DNA from: Sparassis latifolia
Taxonomy: Eukaryota > Basidiomycota > Agaricomycetes > Polyporales > Sparassidaceae
DNA length: 64,000 nucleotides
Direction of reading: 5' to 3'
Assembly (NCBI GenBank): GCA_018466975.1
Contig: CM031556.1
Coordinates: 2,356,001 to 2,420,000 of the forward strand
The notes beneath the pieces are model-generated. The model did no database searches and was not told where the DNA came from. It saw only the letters and a program-made list of their open reading frames with translations. The translations under genes were made by a program, and so were the position numbers. Every line of letters begins with the position of its first letter. Position 1 is the first letter of the stretch. Shown piece by piece: positions 1-11,875 of the stretch.

Positions 1-3000
1 TGAGAGCAGTCTCCGCGTTTCTTGGGGTGTAAATCGCAGTATGGTAGACAGTATCCGTACCAGATGAGGCTTATATAGGATGGATCATTCAGCGATGGCT
101 GTCTACGATAACGGCGGACAAACTTACCCTCATCTCTTTGTGTTCTAGGAATTGTAAGATCACATTCCTCAGGTATTCGACATTGAGTTCCTCGTCCGAT
201 CTTACGGTAGTGGGAGATTCGGGCCGTGAGGAGCTGTCCCGTAAGGTGAGGTCGGAAACCGAAGATCTTGGCGAACGAGATTCGGTAGTGACATCCTGTC
301 GGGAAGCCCAATAACCGACGCCAGGATTTCGCTGTTTCTCCAGGAGCGCTGCCGAGGATTGTACTTTACGCAACTCTTCTCGTAAAGTCTAGTCGGCGTA
401 TGTATCAAATCGAATTGAAATTGCAGAACCATCGGATGCTTACCTTGTTATGAGCTCGCAACTGCATTTCTCTCCCTCTACTGTCGTCAAGAGATTGTTG
501 GAGGGCAGCTGCTCGACTGCTTAATTCAGCTAGCTGGGATTTGGCAGCATCCTGGCAGAGTAAATGAGGGGGGTTTTTTAACTAATCAATGTCGAGCCTT
601 ACCTCCAATTCCGTGACCTTCCCAGCTTGCGTCCGCAACTCCGAGACCATGATCTCATATGCGCGAATATCCTCTTTCAGCGTCAGAACCTCCCCTTTCA
701 ATGCATTCACATCTTCTGATTCTTCCTCTTCGTGCCGCGACGAAGCGCTCAGTGCTGTCTTCAAAGTCTCAAGTTCACTGACCTTCCCGGACAATTTCCG
801 ACTCCACTCAGCTTCGCCTTCGTCTCTTTCCCGCTCCGTTGCCGTAAGTCTCTGTCGGAGCTCGCTTATACGAGACTCATATTTCGCCTCCGCAGCAGAA
901 AGAATACGAGTGACTTCTTCAGCCGAAGGGCCGGAGATATGGCCCCTGGTTTCCTGTTCACGTCGGATATCTGCAAGCTCTTCAGTGAGAAGTGCAACTT
1001 GGTCATCAGCCTCTCGCAACTGAAACTGGTACTCGGTGCTCTGGCCTTCCAGTGACTCTAAGTGAGATCGCGCAGACTCCAGCTCAGCCTGCCGTAATTG
1101 CAGCTGATCAAATAAGTTGTCCTTCTCGATTGAAAGTCCCTCCACAGAACTTTCCAGTTGGGATATCCGCAAAACCTTGACATCAAGCTCTTTCATATGA
1201 GAGGTCTGAAGCGAAGGTAAGTAATGACAATAACACTGCAGAGAGTGTACAGACCTTGGTCGTAACGGCTTCAATCTCAGCCTGATTTCTCAAAGCGGCA
1301 ATCTCCTTTTCATACCTATCCTTCACCCCGGCGACCTCTTTGTCAAACTGAGCCCTCAACCCGACAATTGCAGTTTCCCTCTCAGCGTTGACCTTCTCTA
1401 TCTCTCTCTGTAGCTCCACCTTTTCTCCCTTCTCCCGCTCTCTGTCCTCCTTATCCTTCTCCTTGATACTTAGGACCTCCCTGAGCGATTCGTCCCGCTC
1501 CTTCTCGGCTCTCACCAGCTTCTGCCTCACGGTTTTCAGCAAAGCGATAGCTTTTACTCTCTTTTCCTCTTCCTCCTTTGCCAGCCCTTTCAGACGTTCA
1601 ACTTCACTATGCAAGCGGTCCACTTCGAATTTCTGCATCGCCGATGCCTCTTCGACTTGAGCGGTGGAGTCCTGTGATGCTTTGAGAAGAGCTTCAGCTT
1701 CATCGACTTGGCCACGAAGCCTCTCGATCAGGTCTGACTGAGACTTGGACTCGAGCCGATGGATGTCCCTGAGTTCTTCGATGCGCTCATCCTGGCCTGT
1801 GACGACAGAATAGCTATAAATATGCTGTCTAGGGAATTGAGTGAAAGTTCATGCTCACGAGTCAATTTGCCAGTCAGACGCTTTATCTCATCCTGAGCCA
1901 TCTAGTATCGAGCTAGTTATTTAGTCAGATCGCACGACTACAACCGCATGCATACCTCCGCCTTGAAATTGATGTTTTGGAGGTAGTCACGCAAGGCGTC
2001 CGCCTCTTGCACACTCTCGACTGGAGTGAGCTCCTGCAGGACCCTGTCTGCCGCTAGTTTTTCTGCTTGTAGCCTCTTGAACGAGGTGGAGACATCTGAC
2101 AACGCATGAGACTGAGTGCCACCAACGGAAATATGAACGACTACCTGAGAAACGATGCTCTACAAGCTTCAGACGCTTCTGTAGAGCATCAATATCCAAT
2201 TCGACGGTTACATTAACTTCTGCAGAAGCATGCGTAATGTCTCCGTCTGGGAATTCTCCGTTCAGTAGTTCGCTATCAACGGCGCCTCCGTTCAGAGACG
2301 AAACAGGAGTAATGTGGAACTGTTGCGGATCTTCATGGCTTGAGGGCTCGCAAGTACTGGGCGCAGATTCACTGGACGATGTGACCTGGTCTATCGTTGT
2401 AACACCAGCACTTGATACACCGTCACGAGTCACGGAGTCGTCTGCGGGCTCATATGGCTTTGGTGAGGGCTCTTCTCCAGCAATGTTCTGAACAGGAGCG
2501 GCCGCGTCCTGTTCTAGTGGCACACCACCATGCGACAATTCGCCTTCGGGGGCATGGCCATCCTGGAGAATATGGTCACCAGGGAGGTCCTCGATGGAAT
2601 CTGCAAGAGAAGCTGTACCGTCATGATGCGGTAATACCTCTACGCTAGCATTAGCGCTCTCCGTAGCGATAATGCTGTCTAAAGATGGTGCAGGGGAGAC
2701 AGAGTGGAGAAATGGAGGAGCCGATGCATCGAGCATCATAGGTAGAGGGGAGTCGATTGCGACGGTCGGCGAGAGCACGGGAGAGTCAGGAAGAGGTGTA
2801 GATGTGGGGGACAAAGGATCCTTCAACACAGCTTGCGGGGCAGGTGTTTCTGGCAGTGGGGTAGACGTCGGAGAGAGGGGATGGTTTGTGACAAACATGG
2901 AAGTCGAAGCGGGTGAGGACCTGGACGACGGAATAGGAGAAGTGGGAGTTGAAACATCCCCGATGGCAAACTTCGCGCGGAGTCTGTCTTCCAGCGTGGT

Positions 3001-3264
3001 TCTTTGTGCGGACCTCGTCGCACTTTCGGAGCTCGGGGAGGATACCCTTCGGCTACCACCTGGGCTTCCAGGCCGCTGGGGTCCAAGTGTTTTCTTTATG
3101 TTGCTCAAAGCAGAGTCTGCTAATGGTGAGGAGGATATAGAACCGCGTCCCAGAGACTCCAGCGAAGACCGGCCATGTCGATCTTCGGTGGAGGAATCTT
3201 GCTTCGACGAGTGTTGAGCCAAGCTCTCCACAGCCTGGCGAATGTGAGAGAATTGAGAGAACAT
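1..3264 (-). CDS. GRIP-domain golgin (IMH1/golgin-245-like), 3' end cut by the window edge
   Basis: Long coiled-coil Golgi tether. The start at 3264 opens with MFSQFSHIRQAVESL, followed by about 350 residues of low-complexity Ser/Pro/Thr sequence (to about 2150). Several exons then encode almost continuous heptad coiled coil (for example 1183-1638 and 582-1200, rich in E, K, Q and L). The C-terminus is a GRIP domain: EYLRNVILQFLEHKEMR ends at 128, a phase-0 intron spans 127-70, and the last visible exon (69-1) reads PHLVRILSTILRFTPQETRRLLS. That leaves little more than the end of the GRIP domain and the stop outside the window. GRIP domains bind Arl1-GTP and place golgins on trans-Golgi membranes; that role is inferred from the family. 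Assignment to IMH1 rather than another GRIP golgin rests on architecture only. Internal exon edges in the coiled coil are approximate. Confidence 0.9.
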
Positions 3265-4289
3265 AGCAAGCGCTATTATATGAGAAGACGCTGCCGTTCT
3301 CTAAGCAGAGTACTAGTACATGATACTTCCCCGACGTGGAATTACAGCATCCCATATGTCCGCGTCGCGTACGTCCCAGCACGTGATAGACACGCGACGA
3401 TTCTTCAAAGTTCAAGGTTGACTTCAACTTGAAGGACTCGGAGAATCATTAATCGAGGAGCGAGTCGCCCTCCTCCAACTCGATGCTCCAGAGAATGCTT
3501 TCGCGTGTGTTTGTTGTGGCTCGTCTTCTGCCTGGCTAGACCGCCTACTGGACATCTCTCTACGGCAGAGAGGCTGGTCACCCGCCCGTTTGTTGCACTG
3601 CACATGGCTGTGACGGACCTGGGATTCACAGGTTTGTAGTTGAGCTCTGATTTTATCTGGCTGACTTTTCTTGACACGAGTTGCTGTCTAGTCGTCGGAA
3701 GGCCTTACCAGAATAAAATATTGTTTGTCATCTCTCGAGAGGAACCAGTTGGCTCATTTCCAGAGCTTTATCTGCCACTAGCAACCCAATGTGGAGAGCA
3801 TGATATGAGTACTTTGATGCTGAATAAACTTCTCTCTGTCCGACCTACTCCGCTGTACATTCATGCGTTTCCTGCCATCCGAAAGCGAGGCGACTTCGGT
3901 TCCGTCCCCGAACCAGTTCAACCGAGTGAGCACCAGTTGGATGAGACAAGCTAGCACCGGTTCTGTCAGTTCTACATCGACCTCCCAGTACCCAAATTTC
4001 CTCCGCCATTCTCTGGCAGCGATGATCCTGTTTGCTCTCAGTGGGATACTTTCAGCGGTCAGTATCCAACGGAATTTCGACCCGTGCAGGATGACTTCGT
4101 TTTCGCATTTTCTCCATCCCGGGAAGAGGTTTTAGACGGCCCGTCATCTATCTGGAACGAGCTCGTTCTGTGCCAGCAGTGAGTCGGCTCGAAGTAGCAC
4201 TGTATACCTTAGGGTGCTAACCATTGTGCCTCAGATTGGGGCGCGATTACTCCTGGCGTGGCGTAAGTACGTGTCTTCAACTGTTTTCA
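3265..4289. other. Intergenic stretch upstream of the golgin, with a possible gene fragment
   Basis: About 1 kb between the golgin start and the kinase relic. Around 3990-4170 the + strand has an open stretch containing SGSDDPVCSQWDTFSGQYP and ending WNELVLCQQ, followed by a plausible intron (GTGAGT at 4180, ending CCTCAG near 4235) and a short continuation LGRDYSWRG. I do not recognise it. It may be the 5' part of the degenerate kinase locus or a separate gene remnant. The remainder (3265-3870) should contain the golgin promoter; no clear motif was seen. Confidence 0.35.
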
Positions 4290-5352
4290 ACTGGGCCGTT
4301 CTCTTGGTAGCGGCAGTCATGGTATGTATTCCACGGCACCGGCAAAGTGCCATGGGAGGTTTCACTTTTGTTAGGTGATGTTTACAGTGCCATCTCTCTT
4401 CTCACAGACGAAGAGGTTGCTGTCCAGGTCGAGATGCCGAATGGGGAAAAACAGTCTTCCCTACGAAGGCCAGATATATCGGCTACTGAGAGGGAGCACT
4501 GCTGTGCCTCGTGTGCACTGGAGTGGCGTTGACGGAGGAGCAAATGTCCTGATCATAGACCAACTAGGACTAACTCTACAGTATCTTCGACAGGCCTGCA
4601 GGGGAAAGCTATCACTCAAAACTGTCCTCATGGTTGGGTACCAGATGGTGAGCATCTTTGTCAAGCCCCGTGCGATCGACTCAGAATTTGTAATTTTGTT
4701 ACAGCTGGAATTTGTCGAGCACGCTTATTCTCGTGGAATTATCGTGCGCGACATCAAACTTGATATTTTCACTGTGGGCTTGAGGCCTGAGCATTCATCG
4801 ACCATATATGCTCTTGACTTTGGCTTGGCTTGTATGTCAGCCCTAAAATAGGGGAGCACATACCATACAGCGAAGAGCGCAATGCATGTTATGCTAGCTA
4901 CAACGTGCACTGTTGTCGGGGTATGGCGCGTGCTACTGGCTGATTTATCTCAGAGCAAAGTCGGCGCGACGTCTCTCAGGTCCTCGGCACGACTCTCTTG
5001 TTCCTCCTTTACGGCCGTCTCCCGTGGCAGGGCATCTCGGCTGCCAGCATAGAGATAAATTGGACCGGATCCGCGACATGAATGTTAGCAAAGCCTTCAG
5101 CAATTTGCTTTCTATGTTCCCGCCGCTGTACGCTACTGTGGACTTCCATTTGCGGCCAAGCCGGACTGTGCTTACCTCCGTCGATTGTTCGTTGACTGCA
5201 TGGATGCGAGCGGCTTGCAGTTTGATGGCCAGTTCGACTGGTCAAAGCCTTCTGCTGCTCCTCGCGGAACCCTTGTGCCAGACAAATATCACTTTGAGGT
5301 TGAGAGGGATATGATCCCAGATTCTCTGAGGAGAAATCTTTGGGTCGTTTGA
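4290..5352 (+). pseudogene. Casein kinase 1-like kinase, decayed (several frameshifts, lost catalytic residues)
   Basis: CK1 signatures occur in order but in changing frames. A glycine loop GSGSHG|DVYSAI is joined across an intact 53-nt intron (4322-4374). Next is EEVAVQVE, where the ATP-binding Lys of VAIK is Gln. Then YEGQIYRLLRGSTAVPRVHW, SLKTVLMVGYQM, an intact intron (4648-4704), GIIVRDIKLDI (HRD is VRD and the Mg-binding Asn is lost), and DFGLA. From 4830 the frame changes to LYVSPKIGEHIPYSEE. An in-frame TGA lies at 4941, then EQSRRDVSQVLG and GRLPWQGISAASIE. The frame shifts again near 5055 to KLDRIRDM and near 5145 to AAKPDCAYLRRLFVD, ending at TGA 5350-5352. With Lys and Asn lost as well as at least four frame breaks, this is a true pseudogene rather than a sequencing artefact. 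The C-terminal frame is still well preserved, so the decay is fairly recent. Confidence 0.88.
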
Positions 5353-5509
5353 GCAGACGGGTTTTCAAGTGCCCTTGCGTAGAGCTGAGCGGCGATTATT
5401 TCGAACCTTAATAACACTCGCCACTGATGCCGTTAAGCCTAAACGCAGAACGGTATTCGCACCACGTGGAAGTAATAGAGCAGGTTATTGTATAGAAAGT
5501 GATCGTGAG

Positions 5510-6637
5510 TTACGTGTCCAACGGTACGTCAACCTCTTTCCCTTTGCCGTTTGGCACTACAAGAGAGGGAGCAGCCGAGCCAGGGGAGGATGGCAACGAC
5601 GAACTACCACCAAGCCCACCATTCGGAGAGGCACCTGCTAGCTGCCAGGCTGGTATAGACGGTTTTCCTGGCAGAATCGGTGTTGATAGTCCACTCGGTG
5701 CACTTGGCCCGCGGCTGAGAAGTAACGCTTTCAGAGACTTCAGCTCTTGTTGCAGCTCAGCCATAGACTGTGCTTGACTCTCCTTATTCTTCTCCATCAT
5801 CTGAAGCATGACTGTGAGTTCTAGACAACTCCGAAGTGAAAACCCGATAGCGCACCTTGGGCAGCATCTCGCGCACATTGTTGACTTCTTCTCTGATTTC
5901 ACGCATCTCATCCCTTGTCTTCATTTCTCCCTCCCTCATGTCTTTTACTACATGTTCCACATCCTGTGTGGCTTTCTCGACCTTGGCGTTCTGCTCCTCC
6001 ACTGCAACTCGCACTGCGGCCGCCTCCTCTTGGATTTCTTTGAGAAGAGCCTCTGCTGCATCGAATTGAGCTGTAAGTGCGTCACGATCAGCCTCATATG
6101 CCGTCACGGATGGAGGCTGTAGATGAGGGAGAACATATTTCTGTCATATAACAGTCAGAGGACTGGCAGAGCTCCAGGTAACGAAGCACGTGTACATTGA
6201 ACAATGATATTGCGCCGTAGGCGACACTGCCAGAGACGACAGCTGTAATCTGCGACAAATAAAGCTTAACTAATGGGAACGAGACGTATTGATACACGTA
6301 CGAAATAGTCCCTCCAATCCCACCGCTCCAGTGGTGGTTGAATCGCATACGGAGCGGGACCGTATACCGGGGGATATGCGGATGGATACGACTGTGCTGG
6401 CACCCTGGGACCACTCTGATTTAGAGCGGCTTGCCTCATGGCTTCATCAATCTCCGCACTAGAGAGTCCTTTTGCTTCTAAGAACTGCACCCTCTGCGAG
6501 AGCGACGAGGACAGCATCTGTGGACGTCATAAGCTGGCGCGTCGCAGACACCAGCTGGAAAAAATACAATGCACCTTAGGGTCAGCCAGAAATGCGACTG
6601 CATTGCGAATAAGTTCCTGTCGCTCAGGTGTCGCCAT
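5510..6637 (-). CDS. PEX14: Peroxin-14, peroxisomal docking protein
   Basis: Component of the peroxisomal import docking complex that binds the cargo receptor PEX5. The first exon starts at 6637 and reads MATPERQELIRNAVAFLADPK; the next begins SSLSQRVQFLEAKGLSSAEI, the conserved N-terminal PEX5/PEX19-binding helix bundle. A DWRDYF motif precedes a hydrophobic stretch ITAVVSGSVAYGAISLF, the usual membrane-anchoring segment. A further intron joins ..FN to KYVLPHLQPPSV. After it comes a long coiled coil (about 6090-5850) and a Ser/Pro/Gly-rich tail ending GKGKEVDVPLDT. At least five exons. It is divergent from EF-Tu, with 177 bp between start codons. The order of domains is diagnostic for fungal PEX14. 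Confidence 0.95.
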
Positions 6638-6814
6638 GGAGGGTGTGCATGGGTGGACCTGGTCGGGCAGACGAAGCGTGCATTGAGCCGCCCTGCGCGC
6701 CAATCCGCGCCACCATTTCGGTCGCCGCCACCTCAGAATTTTCTATCCCGGCCGCCGGACTTGTCTTCGACTTGTCACTGCAGAGCTTGACCTCGCATTG
6801 CAGACAATACCACC
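6638..6814. promoter_or_regulatory. Shared 177-bp divergent promoter, PEX14 / TUF1
   Basis: Short gap between two diverging start codons, so it must hold both core promoters. No TATA box obvious. Confidence 0.5.
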
Positions 6815-8946
6815 ATGCTGAGGACACAGCTCGCGGCTTCAAGGATCACTTCCCGCCGACTCTACAGCTCTAGAGGTAAGGGGGCTCTTGATATCTACGT
6901 GTCTAACATCTCATACTGTATGAATAGCGGCTCAATCGTTACATCACACCAGTACACGGACTTTGGTCAGGAACGCCTCCCGCAATGCACAGTCAACGCT
7001 CTTTCAGACGGCTAAAGGTTGCTGGGGTAAGTCTTACACTTCTATTATAGTCACAGTTACTAAGCCTTTCACCAACTCCCAGTTGTCCGCAGAGGGTATG
7101 CAGAGGGCGTGTATTCGCGTGCCAAACCCCATCTGAATATCGGCACCATTGGTATGATCATTCTCGCTTCCCACTTACTTACTTGCTCACCAAGGTTCAG
7201 GTCACGTCGACCACGGCAAGACTACCTTGACGGCTGCCATCACCAAGGTGCTCGCGGCGCGTGGTGGGGCTCAGTTTACCGACTACGCGCAAATCGATAA
7301 GGCTCCAGAAGAGAAAGCTCGTGGTATCACCATCAACTCGTCTCACATAGAGTACGAGAGCGATAAACGACACTATGGCCATATTGACTGTCCTGGTCAT
7401 GCTGACTGTATGAGTTCATTGCACCCTATATCACAATCGTTCTGCTCACATTGACATAGATATTAAAAATATGATCACTGGGGCCGCCCAGATGGACGGG
7501 GCCATCATTGTGGTTTCTGCAACTGACGGTCAGATGCCTCAGACACGGGAGCATCTTTTGTTGGCTCGTCAAGTCGGAGTCAAGAAGCTGGTAGTATTTA
7601 TCAACAAAGTTGATCAGATCTCTGACCCCGAAATGCTGGAGCTCGTCGATATGGAAATGCGTGATCTCTTGACAACCTACAATTTTGACGGAGAGAATAC
7701 TCCTATTATTATGGGCTCTGCTCTCGCAGCTTTGGAAGGACGAGACAAGGAGACTGGCGCGGACAAGGTCCTGGAGTTGATTAAAGCCTGTGATGAGTGG
7801 CTCGAGATCCCTCCACGTAAGCTGAAGACATTCTCGTCTCGCAAAAACGCTGACGGTCATTCTAGGTGACCTCGAGAAGCCTTTCCTTCTGCCGATAGAG
7901 GGTAACTTTGTCCAGTCGTTTGCGCTGTATTTCATGTATCTCATAGTGCTCCCTTAGATGTTTTCTCCATTGCTGGTCGTGGTACAGTGGCTACAGGTCG
8001 AGTAAGCGTGAATCCTCATCGTTGACCAGCAGCTAGTATTCACTTACCTGTCAGGTCGAGCGCGGTATTTGTCACAAGGGTGATGAAGTCGAGATTGTTG
8101 GATTGGGCGATCACTTTAAGACAACATTGACTGGCATCGGTGAGTTGGTACCTTCATCTCGTGTCCGCCTTCGCTCACTCAATCCTTTTCAGAGTCATTC
8201 CACAAGGAGCTCGACCGGGTAACTATCGATAGAATGTTTTGTATTCAGCAAAAATTGATTGTTATGGATGTGCAGGGCGAAGCAGGTGACAACATGGGCG
8301 CGTTGCTCCGTGGAATCAAGCGTGAGCAGATCAAGCGCGGCCAGGTTATCGTTGCCCCAAATTCCATCAAGTCCGTGAAGAAATTCCAGTCTCAGATCTA
8401 TGTAGGTCTCTCTATTTGTATCCTTCCTGCCACTGGTTGACTCTGGGATGATCAGGTATTGACAAAGGATGAAGGTAGACTTAACTAGTTCTATGACCAG
8501 TGTAATTATGGCTAATTCATCACCACAGGCGGACGTTATACCCCGTTCATGGAGAACTACCGGCCCCAGTTGTTCTTGCGAACAGCTGATGTCAACATAG
8601 GCCTCCACTGGCCTGAGGGTACAGCTGATGCGGCCGAGAAAATGGTAGGTGCTATTTAGAAAATAAGTGTTTTGTGGTAACAACCGGCATTGCTTAGGTT
8701 ATGCCTGGTGATAATGTCGAAATGGTCTGTCAACTGGTGCACGATGTCGCGGCTGAGGTTGGGACTCGGTAAATGATATTTATCCTTACCTATGCTGAGG
8801 GTGCTAATGGCCTGGTCTTAGTTTCACGCTTCGTGAGGGCGGCAAGACGAGTAAGTTTGACTCGGGGCAATTTACAGAAATCGTCTCTAATGTGCATTTC
8901 CACAGTCGGCACCGGTATTGTCACGAAGGTCCTCGAGTATGCTTGA
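6815..8946 (+). CDS. TUF1: Mitochondrial translation elongation factor Tu
   Basis: GTPase that delivers aminoacyl-tRNA to mitochondrial ribosomes. It starts at 6815 with an Arg/Ser-rich presequence ([19 protein letters not shown]), then [10 protein letters not shown] joined over an intron to [15 protein letters not shown] (G1). Other switch motifs follow: [12 protein letters not shown] (G2), DCPGHAD (G3), NKVD (G4) and GSALAALEG (G5). Domains II and III follow in many small exons: [58 protein letters not shown] and a final [21 protein letters not shown], with TGA at 8944-8946. It has more than ten introns, mostly 50-70 nt. Length and motifs fit organellar EF-Tu. Nothing is missing. Confidence 0.97.
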
Positions 8947-9340
8947 AGGAGCGCTTGGAGTGTTTGGAAAGCTTGCATCTATATGTTCTCTTAATGCTTG
9001 TGTATCATATCTCCCCACTCCTAGAAAAGCTGGGCCAGCACGCCCGACGCATCATCCTGCTACTTCGCATAGCTCTATAGCACACCTTGCACATCCGCCA
9101 TACTGTTTTGCACGGTCTCTTTATCATAGGCTCTTGACTGTACTCATTTGGTCTGCTCAACGGTTTGAGACTGTAGCATTCATGAGTGTAAGTACTCGGG
9201 GTAGCTGTAGTACGTCAGATTCAGCGACCATAAGAGGGCATAGACACCGCGCGACCGCGTTCGCGGACGGCCGTCGGGTACCCTTGTTACCTCCAGAGTC
9301 CTCACTCAACCACCCAGTGCGACTCTTCTTGGCTCCCAAA
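8947..9340. other. Intergenic, TUF1 3' end to GCV3 promoter
   Basis: Tandem gap of about 390 bp on the + strand between TUF1 and the H-protein gene. No gene seen. Confidence 0.5.
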
Positions 9341-10114
9341 ATGTTTCCTGCTCTTAGGCAAGGCTTCAGATCCACTTCGCTGCGTGCTGCGCGTAGACCT
9401 GCTGTGTCTGCACCGTTTCGGGCGAGCCCCTTCGTGCGGACACTTGTGAGTGAGTGGAATCCGACCTTTTCCCACGTTCGCTGTCCTGAATTACCATCGG
9501 TCCTGCTTCAGCCAAGAGGTACACTCAGGACCATGAGGCCGTCGCGTTCGACGATGCCACCATGACTGGGACCGTGTACATTACGGACTACGCACAGTCC
9601 AGTTTAGGTGACGTCGTTTTCGTAGAACTGCCCACAGAGGGGACGGAGGTTACCCAGGGCGGTAAGCACACGACAACGCTCCTGCTGACCTTTTTTGCTG
9701 ATAAGTACATGTCCGCTAGATCAAATCGGGGCGGTGGAAAGCGTAAAGGCCGCTTCTGATATTGTTGAGTGTCGAAATACATGCGTGTTTCTGAATAAGT
9801 CACTCATAAAAGTTACTGGAATGTCTAACAGTATGCTCCAATCTCGGGGACCGTAGAGGCAGTCAATACAGGACTGGCTGACAAGCCAGGATTGCTGAAC
9901 CAATCTCCTGAAGACAAGGGTAAGTTGCCTCGTAATCTTTTTGTTGTCATGCCGCTGAACGCATTCTCGTAGGTTGGCTATGCAAAATTAAGGTCAAGGA
10001 TGCCGCCGAAGTACGTCCCACGGCCTCGCATGCGCATCACGTACTGACGAGTAGTACTTGCAGATTGACTCCCTTATGGAAGAGGCAGCGTACAAGGCAC
10101 ACTGCGAGTCATAG
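9341..10114 (+). CDS. GCV3: Glycine cleavage system H protein, mitochondrial
   Basis: Lipoyl carrier that shuttles the aminomethyl group between the P, T and L proteins of the glycine decarboxylase complex. The start at 9341 gives an Arg-rich presequence ([19 protein letters not shown]). The core reads [20 protein letters not shown], then [15 protein letters not shown], and across an intron [12 protein letters not shown], where the Lys of ESVKAAS is the lipoylation site. It continues [35 protein letters not shown] and ends [11 protein letters not shown] (TAG 10112-10114). Six or so exons. Convergent with the complex I gene that follows. All conserved H-protein elements are present. Confidence 0.96.
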
Positions 10115-10315
10115 GTTCCTCGTAGTTCGTAGTTTGTCGGTATTTCGCGGCCTCAACTGCCGCGCATCTCTAGAGTATCTTAGGGCGCAGGTTCCGATGA
10201 TGTGTTAATGAACAGACAATTGAAACATGCCTAGTCTCATGGAATTGCTCGAATGTTGATTGCGCGACCTGCTTCCTATGCCAACGACGTAGTGCGGGAG
10301 CAATCCACAGACTGG

Positions 10316-10762
10316 CTACGGGTAGTCAGTCTTCTCGCCTCGTGCCTCCATCCGCACCTTCGCCTCGTTGTAAGCCCACGTCTGGAGACTGAGCACGCGG
10401 TCGACGTGAGTGCCAAGCCAAGCACAAATACACTGATCGTACTCACCTGGTATCTGGCTTGTAGTACAAAAACACGGCAGCGAATGCCATCGAACCGAAC
10501 ATTCCAATGTACCACAGCAGCTCCCAATCCTCACGCTTACGCTTCTGGCCTGGTGGAAGTGGCTACATGCAGTAAATCGATGTGGTCAGCGCGATCCGTC
10601 GGTCACCTCAGGCACAGAGTTCAAAGGCACCTTCTCGCCGAATATGTAACCGCTGGGTTGGTTGAAGTGTGGGCCGTGGCTGTGCGAGGCATAGCGCCTG
10701 AAGCTGGGCAGGCTCCGAGGTGCCCTGAGCTGCAACCCTCGTAGCATGGACGTTGGTGGCAT
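10316..10762 (-). CDS. NADH:ubiquinone oxidoreductase ESSS subunit (NDUFB11-like)
   Basis: Accessory single-pass membrane subunit of mitochondrial complex I. The ATG at 10762 begins MPPTSMLRGLQLRAPRSLPS, a presequence-like N-terminus, followed by ASHSHGPHFNQPSGYIFGEK. After an intron it reads PLPPGQKRKREDWELLWYIG, then MFGSMAFAAVFLYYKPDTS, the single transmembrane helix and conserved YKPDTS motif completed across a second intron. The last exon is LQTWAYNEAKVRMEARGEKTDYP, with TAG at 10316-10318. About 110 residues, normal for the family. The exact donor of the first intron (just after GEK or 11 codons later) is ambiguous. It shares a 3' region with the H-protein gene. Confidence 0.9.
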
Positions 10763-10908
10763 GGTGGTTGTACAGTAGATGACGGGTCGGGGTCGTTCGT
10801 CAAATGCCTTCGTCCCGAATTGGTCCCGAACCCTATATTCGGGTTACGACTCTGGGCGCTAATACATGTACAGTCCTGCACGATGTCCGAGTCCTCAAGC
10901 AAAAAAAA

Positions 10909-11875
10909 TCATCTTAACATCATCGATAATATCTCATAGTCGCAATCCTCGGCAACCTCATCTTCATCTGCTGAACCATCTTCCTCAGGGTCTTTATACC
11001 CTGGTGAGGTCGGATCTAACTCAAACCTGAACACAAACGTCAGACAATCATTGAACCAGAGGTCCGAACATGCGCACCCCATTTTGGCATAGAATTGTCG
11101 CGCATCGGGATTGGCTGTGCGCCTGTTAGAAACAACAATGTTCATGCGACCCCATCCCCGCACCTTTCAGCACCGTCAGTATGATTTTTTCCATGCGCCA
11201 GGTCTTCCCCATCGAAGCCAGTTGGTGCACGAGGTGCCGCCCGAGACCATGTCGTCTTTCAGTCTCACACACTTGCATCTCGTAGCTGTGCTCATCAATA
11301 ACGTCCGGTTGTGCGCGCAGAAGAGGAATAATACTCGCCAATATATGATGTCCTCTTTGTACTCATGCTCAAAACGGAACATGGTGAACGCCACCAGAGG
11401 ATTACGAGAATCCCTCGATCCAATTCCCTCATTCTCGTCATTAATTTTTCGAACGAGAATGAAGCGAGATAAAGCATGGAAAGTTTCATCTTGTTTTGCT
11501 GACTCGTTCCAGCCGAGAGAAGACGTCAGAGCTCTGTAAAAGCGAATGGAGTAAGACCGGGAGGCCTTCTCGTGTAGCAGATGTGTCCTACAAGTCGCGC
11601 ATATTCCCTTCCAATAAACGCCAGACAGTGTCACGGTCCTCCCGAGATAACTCAGACGCGGCGACGAGTTCACAGTGGAAACTGCGGACACATCTGAATT
11701 AAGCTTAGGAAAAAACTATTCAGATAGCGTACATGGATCCATTCACGCTTAAAGTGGTCACCAGGGAAGCGGAAAGTTGAGAAGTGGATGCCTGCAGTGC
11801 GTGTGTCGTAGTGATGTAGTCTATTAGTTCCTTCGCTCAGCTGACCTTGTTTGCTTTCCGAACTGATCTGGACAT
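10909..11875 (-). CDS. N-alpha-acetyltransferase 40 (NatD), histone H4/H2A N-terminal acetyltransferase
   Basis: GNAT-fold enzyme acetylating the N-terminal Ser of histones H4 and H2A. The start at 11875 (MSRSVRKANK) is followed by small exons ASTSQLSASLVTTLSVNGS and VRSFHCELVAASELSREDRD, then TVWRLLEGNMRDL and SSLGWNESAKQDE, SRFILVRK. The acetyl-CoA loop region reads YEMQVCETERRHGLGRHLV (variant of R-x-x-G-x-G/A), then MEKIILTVLKANPDARQFYA and KMG, a layout specific to NAA40. The C-terminus is acidic (DPEEDGSADEDEVAED) and ends SMMLR with TGA at 10909-10911. About seven exons; exon edges were set by reading frame and GT/AG sites. Divergent from RIO2. Confidence 0.9.
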
